Part shown: positions 1 through 6,700 of the stretch, piece after piece
How positions within the stretch are numbered: position 1 is the stretch's first letter
Layout of the letters: each line of letters starts with the position of its first letter
Assembly (NCBI GenBank): GCA_031285945.1
Contig: JAITVF010000068.1
Span: forward strand, 1-9,727
Source of the DNA: Oscillospiraceae bacterium
GTDB taxonomy: Bacteria > Bacillota > Clostridia > Oscillospirales > Ruminococcaceae
Length of the DNA: 9,727 nt
Direction of reading: 5' to 3'
The notes under the pieces: generated by a model
Seen by the model: the letters and a program-made list of their open reading frames with translations, nothing else
Told to the model about the DNA's origin: nothing
Databases searched by the model: none
Translations under genes and position numbers: made by a program

Positions 1-149
1 ACCTTGCCATAATCATCGAGGTGGCCGCCATGAACCAGCGCCAGAAGGAAATGGGCTACAACGCGGCCCAGGAGCTTCTTACCCGCCTTGGTATCGCCGA
101 GGATATGCCTGAGCTCCGCCACGGCGATGAATGGACAACCTTTGACTGA
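1..149 (+). CDS. hprK: HPr kinase/phosphorylase, C-terminal fragment
   Basis: This is the last 48 codons of a gene that enters from the left edge; the reading frame begins at base 3 and ends with TGA at 147-149. The visible protein starts [20 protein letters not shown] and continues with AA. This matches the extreme C-terminus of HPr kinase/phosphorylase, where an IIIEVAAMN segment followed by a basic, G-x-NAA helix is characteristic. The enzyme phosphorylates and dephosphorylates Ser46 of HPr (and Crh where present) in the cytoplasm, controlling carbon catabolite repression in Gram-positives. The Walker A and catalytic regions lie outside the window and cannot be checked. The next gene starts 32 bases after the stop, so co-transcription is likely. 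The acidic tail after the helix (ending EWTTFD) varies in the family. The assignment rests on the C-terminal signature and on the conserved clostridial gene order. Confidence 0.88.
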   Translation, partial: LAIIIEVAAMNQRQKEMGYNAAQELLTRLGIAEDMPELRHGDEWTTFD

Positions 150-181
150 TTCTTTTAAAATACCCCAAGGAGAAGCCCCCT

Positions 182-907
182 ATGAAAATTATCGCCGATA
201 CCCACACCCACACCGTAGCCTGTGACCACGCCTATTCCACCTTTTCGGAAAACGCGGCGCGGGCAAAGACGGCAGGCCTTGACTTTATTTGCGCCACCGA
301 ACACGCGAGCGCTATGAAGGGCGCGCCGGGGCCGGTTTATTTTTCCACCCTTCACAACCTGCCCCGCGTACTCGACGGCGTTACTATAATAAGGGGCGCG
401 GAGCTGAATATACTTGACTATGAGGGCGGCGTTGATCTTACGGAGGGCGTACTTAAAAATCTGGAGTGGGTAATTGCCTCTTATCACTCGGTCTGCATTG
501 AGCCCGCGGACATTGCGGCGCACACGAGGGGCTGGATAAATATAGCGGCCAACCCGCTCATCCACGTCATAGGCCACTGCGGAGACTCCCGCTATAACTT
601 TGAGCACAAGCCCGTGCTTGAGGCCTTTAAGACGGCGGGAAAAATTGTGGAAATCAATAACCACTCATTTCACGTCAGGCCGGGGACACATGAAAACTGC
701 AAAAAAATAGCGATCGCCTGCGCCGAATACGGCGTGCCGATAGTAGTGAGCTCCGACGCTCACCACGCGACCCATATAGGCGAGCTTGGCGACGCCATAG
801 CGATGCTCGGGGAGATCGGCTTTCCCGAGGAGCTTGTTCTAAACGCCGACAGCACCCGGTTTTTGTCGGCCGTCAGCAGGGTAAGCGGCAAGCGCGTTAC
901 GCCGTGA
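182..907 (+). CDS. YcdX-like PHP-domain phosphatase
   Basis: A 241-residue single-domain PHP (polymerase and histidinol phosphatase) protein, probably a cytoplasmic metal-dependent phosphatase like Escherichia coli YcdX; the substrate is unknown. Candidate metal ligands are in order: H8 and H10 (DTHTHT), H16 (DHAYST), H41, E74 (RGAELN), H102, H132 (IGHCG), E157 within an EINN motif, and D192 and H194 (SSDAH). The HAYST, RGAE-N and EINN-SF motifs together with the length place it with YcdX rather than HisK-type histidinol phosphatase. At the usual DHG motif it reads E40-H41-A42, so the metal-binding histidine is kept but its neighbour is Glu. The start is supported by AAGGAG at 167-172, nine bases before ATG. 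In clostridial chromosomes a PHP gene often sits between hprK and murB. The family call is firm; the physiological role is unknown. Confidence 0.9.
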   Translation: MKIIADTHTHTVACDHAYSTFSENAARAKTAGLDFICATEHASAMKGAPGPVYFSTLHNLPRVLDGVTIIRGAELNILDYEGGVDLTEGVLKNLEWVIASYHSVCIEPADIAAHTRGWINIAANPLIHVIGHCGDSRYNFEHKPVLEAFKTAGKIVEINNHSFHVRPGTHENCKKIAIACAEYGVPIVVSSDAHHATHIGELGDAIAMLGEIGFPEELVLNADSTRFLSAVSRVSGKRVTP

Positions 908-933
908 CCGATTAATCGACATAAGGGGGTATT

Positions 934-1851
934 ATGAGCAAACTTGAAAGCCTGGCAAAAGGACTTGAAAACGAAGGAATCGCCCTTGAGCGGGACGCAA
1001 AGCTCAGTGCCCTGACTACCTTTAGGGTGGGAGGGCCCTGCGATCTGCTGGTAAGCCCCAGAAGAGAGGATGAGCTGAGGCGGGCGCTGCGGCTCATAAG
1101 GGAAAGCGAGCTGCCTTTTGCCGTAATCGGGCGGGGCTCCAACGTGCTTTTCCCCGACGATGGCTTTCGCGGCGCGGTTATCAGAATTGCGGGAGGCTTT
1201 TCCGGAATCCGGGATGTTTCGGATACGCAGATAGAATGCGACGCCGGCCTTTCGCTGAGGGAGCTGACCGAGCACGCTCTCAGGCGGGGGCTGGGCGGGC
1301 TCGAATTTGCTTATGGCATTCCCGGAACGGCGGGCGGAGCGGTTTGCATGAACGCGGGAGCCTACGGCGGCGAGATGAAGGACGTGGTCGTCTTGACCGG
1401 ATATCTCGATTATAACGGCGGGGCTGGGGAGTTTGCACACGCAGAGCACGGGTTTTCCTACCGGCACAGCGCCTACCAAAGCGGCGGGCTTATCGTTACC
1501 AGGGTGCGGGTAAGCCTTACCCCCGCCGACCAGTCCGGCATACGGATTAAGATGGACGACTTCCTGAATCGCCGGCGGGAAAAGCAGCCGCTCGATCTTC
1601 CGAGCGCGGGCAGCACATTTAAAAGGCCGGCGGGGAACTACGCCTCAGCTCTTATCGACAGCTGCGGGCTTAAGGGCTTTTCGGTTGGCGGAGCCGCCGT
1701 AAGCGAAAAGCACGCCGGGTTTGTGGTCAACAAGGGAGGCGCCACCTGCCGGGATATCCTCGAGCTTATCGAGACGGTCAGAAAAGAGGTTTTGCTGAAA
1801 ACAGGCTATGAGCTTGAGTGCGAGGTGCGGTATATATCCAACAAGCCCTAG
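934..1851 (+). CDS. murB: UDP-N-acetylenolpyruvoylglucosamine reductase (MurB)
   Basis: A 305-residue FAD enzyme that reduces UDP-GlcNAc-enolpyruvate to UDP-N-acetylmuramate with NADPH, the second committed step of cytoplasmic peptidoglycan precursor synthesis. FAD-binding signatures are TTFRVGG (28-34), IGRGSNVLF (65-73) and the GIPGTAGGAVCMNAGAYGGE stretch (128-147). FSYRHSAY (174-181) is the substrate-side loop. PSAGSTFKRP (223-232) carries the catalytic serine S227. The last segment (LECEVRY, 294-300) carries the expected C-terminal catalytic glutamate E297. The length and the absence of the E. coli-type insert indicate the type II MurB usual in Gram-positives. One deviation is Leu27 where the common motif has His (HTTFRIGG). 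A strong ribosome-binding site, AAGGGGG at 923-929, precedes ATG. It lies 26 bases after the PHP gene and is followed closely by rapZ. Confidence is high. Confidence 0.97.
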   Translation: MSKLESLAKGLENEGIALERDAKLSALTTFRVGGPCDLLVSPRREDELRRALRLIRESELPFAVIGRGSNVLFPDDGFRGAVIRIAGGFSGIRDVSDTQIECDAGLSLRELTEHALRRGLGGLEFAYGIPGTAGGAVCMNAGAYGGEMKDVVVLTGYLDYNGGAGEFAHAEHGFSYRHSAYQSGGLIVTRVRVSLTPADQSGIRIKMDDFLNRRREKQPLDLPSAGSTFKRPAGNYASALIDSCGLKGFSVGGAAVSEKHAGFVVNKGGATCRDILELIETVRKEVLLKTGYELECEVRYISNKP

Positions 1852-1875
1852 GTCAGGGGCGGCGGCACGATGGGA

Positions 1876-1883
1876 AAGGGGAG
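1876..1883 (+). promoter_or_regulatory. Ribosome-binding site deciding the rapZ start
   Basis: AAGGGGAG lies ten bases before the ATG at 1894. An alternative in-frame ATG at 1870 has only AGGGG (1855-1859) ten bases upstream, and it would add eight residues (MGKGSGGE) that the family lacks. RapZ proteins normally begin M-E-F-[VI]-I-V-T-G, which is exactly what starts at 1894. The site therefore favours the later start. Confidence 0.55.
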
Positions 1884-1893
1884 CGGCGGGGAA

Positions 1894-2748
1894 ATGGAGT
1901 TTATAATCGTTACGGGAATGTCGGGAGCGGGAAAAACTCAGGCGGTTAACGCGCTGGAGGATATAGGCTACTATTGCGTCGACAACATACCGCCTCGCCT
2001 CATAACAAAGTTTGCGGAGCTTCCCTCAGATTCGGAAGGCCACATCTCAAAAATAGCGCTTGTGGTAGACGTTCGCAGCCACCAGCTCTTTTCGGAATAC
2101 AACCGCTGCCTCACCGAGCTTTCTAACTGGAATTTCCCCTTCAGGGTGCTCTTTCTTGACTGTGACAATCAGAGCCTTCTGCACCGCTATAAGGAGACCA
2201 GGCGGCGCCACCCACTTCAGGACGACGAAACGCCCGCCATCGAACAGGCGATCGCGAGGGAGCGCCAGCTCCTTGATTCCGCCAGGGAGGGCGCGGGCTA
2301 TGTTCTGGATACATCCCGCCTTTCCTCCGCCCAGCTCAGGGGAAGGGTGCGCGATCTGTTTTTGAGGGATATTCACAGCGCGATGGTCGTCAACGTAAAT
2401 TCCTTCGGGTTTAAGCGGGGAATCCCGTCCGACTCCGACCTTTTGTTTGACGTTCGCTGCCTGCCCAACCCCTTTTACGAGGAGGAGCTTAAAGAGCTTA
2501 CCGGTCTGGACGAGCCGGTGCGGGAGTATGTGCTGCGTTGCCGCCAGTCGGTCGGGCTTTTGCCGCGGCTTACCGATCTGATCGATTACCTCATCCCGCT
2601 TTATATTCAAGAGGGTAAAAGTCAGCTTGTGGTCAGCGTCGGCTGCACCGGAGGCCAGCACAGGTCGGTGGCGGTAAGCGAGTATCTGGCGGCTCATTTT
2701 GCCGCCAAGGGTATTTCAGTCACGGTAAACCACCGGGATATGCCCTGA
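1894..2748 (+). CDS. rapZ: RapZ/YvcJ family nucleotide-binding RNase adapter
   Basis: A cytoplasmic P-loop protein of 284 residues from this start (292 if translation began at 1870). In E. coli RapZ senses glucosamine-6-phosphate and directs RNase E to the GlmZ small RNA; the Bacillus homologue YvcJ binds and hydrolyses nucleotides. The RNA targets in Gram-positives are not established. Visible signatures: Walker A GMSGAGKT (8-15); LEDIGYYCVDNIPP (21-34); a Walker B-like strand LVVDVRS (56-62); RYKETRRRHPL (98-108); the C-terminal domain opening FGFKRGIPSDSDLLFDVR (171-188) with CLPNPFY (189-195); and GCTGGQHRS (250-258), the RNA/sugar-phosphate-binding signature. The protein ends VNHRDMP, as family members do. 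It follows murB closely. The usual next gene, yvcK, is not present here. Family assignment is secure; the exact start is less so. Confidence 0.95.
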   Translation: MEFIIVTGMSGAGKTQAVNALEDIGYYCVDNIPPRLITKFAELPSDSEGHISKIALVVDVRSHQLFSEYNRCLTELSNWNFPFRVLFLDCDNQSLLHRYKETRRRHPLQDDETPAIEQAIARERQLLDSAREGAGYVLDTSRLSSAQLRGRVRDLFLRDIHSAMVVNVNSFGFKRGIPSDSDLLFDVRCLPNPFYEEELKELTGLDEPVREYVLRCRQSVGLLPRLTDLIDYLIPLYIQEGKSQLVVSVGCTGGQHRSVAVSEYLAAHFAAKGISVTVNHRDMP

Positions 2749-2787
2749 CCGGGAATTATATTTATTATAATTATCTCTTTATCTCTT
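2745..2787 (+). promoter_or_regulatory. AT-rich spacer with possible internal promoter before whiA
   Basis: The rapZ-whiA gap is strikingly AT-rich between GC-rich genes. It contains a perfect TATAAT (2766-2771) with a weak -35-like CTGACC (2745-2750, four of six matches to TTGACA). The spacing is only 15 bases, so the pairing is suboptimal. TATAAT also forms the right arm of an inverted repeat (AATTATA 2754-2760, TATAATT 2766-2772), and a tandem repeat of TATCTCTT follows (2772-2787). It could be a promoter for whiA-dnaE or a protein-binding or mRNA-processing site; the sequence alone cannot decide. Confidence 0.3.
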
Positions 2788-2806
2788 ATAGGGCGGTGCG
2801 GGGCCG

Positions 2807-3730
2807 ATGTCATTTTCGGGCGATATCAAAACAGAAATACTTGCCGCAAGGCCTAAGGGCCACCGCGCCGGAGCCGCCCAGGCCTACGGGATGCTCGCGT
2901 TCGGGCGGGCTTTTTCTCCCGACGAGATATCCCTGCACACCGAAAACCCCGGAATTGCCGGACGCTACCGGGAGTATCTTGCCCGCTACGCTCCGGCGGG
3001 AGCCCGTATAGAGCAAAGGGAGCATAAGGCGGGGGGAAGAGAAATCCACATTGTCAGACTCTTTTCCGGGGCCGCCTGTCGGGCGCTCTTTGTCCGGATG
3101 ACAGAGGAGGCGGGAGAGCTTATGCGCCGCCTAGAATCCCGCGAGGAGACGGCGGGCTTTCTCTCGGGGGTATACTTAAGCTGCGGCGGCGCCAGCGACC
3201 CGGAAAAGCGCGGCTACCACCTGGAGTTTTCTGTGCGCGAGCAGCCTTTGGCCGAAACCCTTAAGGAAATTCTGGATACTGCGGTGCCGGGGGCCAGGAT
3301 GGCCCGGCGGCGGAATATCAGCGTCGTATACTACAAAGAGGCTGTGCCGGTCGAGGACCTGCTAACCCTTATGGGCGCAAGCAAGGCGAGCCTCTCGGTG
3401 GTGGAGGTTGAAATCCTCAAGGAGGTTCGCAACCGCGCTATGCGCGCCACAAACTGCGAGACCGCAAATATAGATAAAACGGTGAGGGCGGCCGCCTCTT
3501 TGATTGAGGATATTCGCCTTATAGAGAGGGAAACGGGGCTCGATACCCTTCCCGAGCCGCTGCGGGAGGCGGCCGCAAGGCGTATGGAATATCCCGAGCT
3601 CAGCCTGCGGGAGCTGGCGGAAACCTTTTCGCCGCCTCTTTCCCGGTCGGGTCTCCACCACCGGCTGGACAGGCTCGCACGACTCGCGGAGAAAATCGGG
3701 GCTAAAGGGGGAAATAATAACGGTGAGTGA
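2807..3730 (+). CDS. whiA: WhiA family DNA-binding protein
   Basis: A 307-residue member of the WhiA family, which fuses a degenerate LAGLIDADG homing-endonuclease-like N-terminal fold to a C-terminal helix-turn-helix. In Streptomyces WhiA is a sporulation transcription factor; in Bacillus it affects division and chromosome segregation; nuclease activity is not expected. Evidence: an N-terminal SFSGDIKTEI start, the FLSGVYLSCGG segment from F118 with the following SDPEK and YHLEF, the linker hallmark RATNCETAN (N216-C217-E218, A220-N221), and the C-terminal helix-turn-helix beginning at S266 (SLRELAE, SRSGLHHRLDRL). The family usually has Asn before the HRL (SGVNHRL); here it is His. No in-frame start lies upstream because TAG occurs at 2789-2791. 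The ribosome-binding site is weak (CGGGGC, about 2799-2804). It overlaps dnaE by eight bases, suggesting coupled translation. The family call is confident; regulated targets are unknown. Confidence 0.95.
   Translation: MSFSGDIKTEILAARPKGHRAGAAQAYGMLAFGRAFSPDEISLHTENPGIAGRYREYLARYAPAGARIEQREHKAGGREIHIVRLFSGAACRALFVRMTEEAGELMRRLESREETAGFLSGVYLSCGGASDPEKRGYHLEFSVREQPLAETLKEILDTAVPGARMARRRNISVVYYKEAVPVEDLLTLMGASKASLSVVEVEILKEVRNRAMRATNCETANIDKTVRAAASLIEDIRLIERETGLDTLPEPLREAAARRMEYPELSLRELAETFSPPLSRSGLHHRLDRLARLAEKIGAKGGNNNGE
3705..3711 (+). promoter_or_regulatory. Ribosome-binding site for the GTG start of dnaE
   Basis: AAGGGGG lies inside the 3' end of whiA, eleven bases before the GTG at 3723. 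It supports a GTG start, which places the PHP motif HLHVHTEYS at the very N-terminus as in other DnaE proteins. Because it is in the upstream coding region, ribosomes finishing whiA may assist dnaE initiation. Confidence 0.6.
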
Positions 3731-6700
3731 TTTTGTGCATCTTCACGTCCACACCGAATACAGCCTCCTGGACGGCGCGTGCAAGCTTGCCCCCCTTATC
3801 GCCCGGGCGAAAGAGCTTGGAATGAAGAGCCTTGCCATAACCGATCACGGCGTGATGTACGGCGTAATCGATTTCTATAAAGAGTGCAAAAAGCAGGGGA
3901 TAAAGCCGGTTATAGGCTGCGAGGTATATGTCGCGCCAAGGACCCGCTTCGATAAGCAGCACAGGGTGGACAGCTCCCCCTATCACCTTATTCTTTTGTG
4001 TAAAAACAACCAGGGGTATCAGAATCTTATAAAGCTTGTGAGCGCGGGGTTTATCGAGGGCTTTTACTCAAAGCCCAGGGTAGACCGCGAGCTGCTTTTA
4101 AAGCACCACGAGGGGCTAATATGCCTTTCGGCCTGCCTTGCCGGAGAAATCCCCCGCGCCCTTGTCGCGGGGGATTACGGCCGCGCCAGGGAAACGGCCG
4201 AGTGGTACAGGGATCTCTTTGGCCCCGATAACTACTATATCGAGACGCAAAACCACGGCATCGCCGAGCAAAAGGAAATTTTGCCCGAGCTTGCGCGCCT
4301 CGCCAAAGAAACCGGGGTGGGGCTTGTAGCCACCAACGACCTCCATTATGTCGAGCGCGAGGACGCGAGGATGCAAAACGTTCTCGTCTGCATACAGACA
4401 AACCGCACTGTTCAGGAAGGCAGCGATATGGAGTTCGCCACCGAGGAGTTCTACCTTAAAGGCCCCGCCGAAATGGAAGAGCTTTTCGGCGAATACGAAG
4501 GCGCTATGGCCAACACCGTTAAGATTGCCGATGCCTGCGAGGTGGAGTTCACCTTCGGGCAGACAAGGCTGCCATATTTTGAAGCGCCCGGCAGCCTTGA
4601 TAACCGGGAGTTTTTTCGGGGCCTCTGCCAAGAGGGGTTGCTGCGCCGCTATGGCGAAAACCCTGGCGAGGCCATTTTAAACAGGCTTGACTACGAGCTT
4701 TCGGTTATCGAGAAGATGGGCTATACCGACTATTTTTTAATAGTGTGGGACTTTATAAACTACGCCAGGAGCAAGGGCATTCCCGTAGGCCCGGGGCGCG
4801 GCTCGGGCGCGGGGAGCCTTGCGGCTTACTGCTCCGGCATCACCGGGATAGACCCTATCCGATACGGGCTCATCTTTGAGCGCTTTTTAAACCCCGAGCG
4901 AATCTCCATGCCCGACTTTGATATCGACTTTTGTTACGAGCGCCGACCCGAGGTCATTGACTATGTAGTTGGCAAATACGGCTCAGACCATGTGGCGCAG
5001 ATCATCACCTTTGGCACAATGGCGGCCCGCGGATCCATCCGGGACGTTGGGCGGGCGCTGGGGATGAGCTATCAGCAAACCGACGTTATGGCTAAATCTA
5101 TCCCCTACGATCCGGGTATGACCATAGACCGCGCCCTGGAGGTATCACCCGAGTTCAAGGCTCTTTGCGAGGCCGATCAGCAAAATCGCGAGCTTGTGGA
5201 CATGGCCCGCAAGATCGAGGGGATGGCCCGCCACGCCTCCACCCACGCGGCCGGCGTAGTCATCACCCGCGAGCCGGTGGACAGCTACGTCCCCTTGCAG
5301 AAGAACGACGAGTCTGTTCTCACCCAGTTCCCCATGGGAACCCTCGAGGAGCTCGGGCTACTCAAGATAGACTTCCTGGGGCTTAGAAACCTCACCGTAA
5401 TAACCGACGCGCGGGATATGATCAGAAAAGAGCGGCCCGACTTTGACCCGGATAAAATTCCACTGGACGACAAAGAGGTCTTCGCCCTTTTGGGGAAGGG
5501 CCAGACAGGCGGAGTCTTCCAGTTCGAGTCTGCGGGGATGAGGAATGTTCTCACCCAGCTGGGGCCTGAGCATATGGAGGATCTTATAGCGGTTATATCC
5601 CTCTTCAGGCCGGGGCCTATGGACTCTATCCCCACCTATGTCCGCAACCGGCACAACCCTCAGCTCGTCACCTATAAGCACCCCAAGCTTAAGCCCATTC
5701 TTGAGGTCACCTACGGCTGCATAGTCTACCAGGAGCAGGTTATGGAGATCTGCCGGGAGCTGGCGGGGTATTCCTACGGCAGGGCCGATCTTGTCCGCAG
5801 GGCTATGAGCAAGAAGAAGCACGACGTAATGGAACGGGAACGGGAGGCCTTTATACACGGACAGAAGCGGGAGGATGGCTCTGTTGAGTGCGCGGGCTGC
5901 GTAGCGGGCGGGGTGCCCGAGGCCATAGCAACCGAAATTTTTGACGAGATGACCTCCTTTGCCTCCTACGCATTTAATAAGAGCCACGCGGCGTCCTACG
6001 CGCTTGTCGCTTGGCAGACAGCCTGGCTCAAGCGGCACTACCCCAAAGAGTATATGGCCGCGCTGCTGACAAGCATTCTCGACAACACCGACAAGGTGAT
6101 CGATTATATCGGCGAGTGCAGGCGGCTTTCGATCGAGGTTCTGCCCCCCGATATCAACGGGAGCGAGCTTGGCTTTACCGTTTTTGAGGGTAAAATACGC
6201 TTTGGGCTTTCGGCGGTCAAGAATCTGGGAAGGGGCGTTATACGTTCCCTTTGCGATGAGCGGGGGAGAAACGGGCCCTTTCTGGACCTTGCCGATTTCC
6301 TGACCCGTATGGCCGGGGGAGAGATGAACAGGCGGGCGATTGAGAATCTTATACGCTGCGGCGCTCTCGACTGCTTTGGCCACAACCGCAGGCAGATGGC
6401 CGAGGGCTTTGCGCCTATTCTTGACGCTATAGAGAAGGACGCAAGGAATAATCTTTCCGGGCAGCTGGATCTGTTTTCAGCCGCGCCCAAACAGCATGGC
6501 GGATACTTGCTGCCCGACGTTGACGAGTATCCCCCCATGCACAGGCTTGCCGGCGAAAAAGAAACCATTGGGCTTTACCTTTCCGGCCACCCGCTGGAGG
6601 CTTACGACGAAACGGCAAAAAAGCTCGAAGCCGCGGCCATATCCGACCTGCATAAAAGCAAGAATCACGACGGCGCAAGGGTGCAGGTTTTGGGTATACT

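Noticed and set aside
142..161. TTGACT (142-147) and TAAAAT (156-161) as a promoter for the PHP gene.
   Set aside because: The two hexamers are only eight bases apart, far too close for a sigma-A promoter, and no -10 occurs at 16-18 bases from TTGACT.
760..1479. A 239-codon open frame on the minus strand across the PHP-murB junction.
   Set aside because: It spans two well-supported + strand genes and their gap, and its sequence is low in recognisable motifs.
1870..1893. ATG at 1870 as the rapZ start.
   Set aside because: It adds eight glycine- and charge-rich residues absent from the family, and its ribosome-binding site is weaker than that of the ATG at 1894. It cannot be fully excluded.
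4148..4176. The GC-rich hairpin in dnaE as an intrinsic terminator.
   Set aside because: No T-tract follows on the + strand, and only a short TTT follows on the minus strand. It is also deep inside an essential gene.
5358..6383. A long open frame of 341 codons on the minus strand.
   Set aside because: It lies wholly inside dnaE, whose polymerase motifs are intact across this stretch, and its translation matches no family I recognise. GC-rich coding DNA routinely yields such antisense frames.
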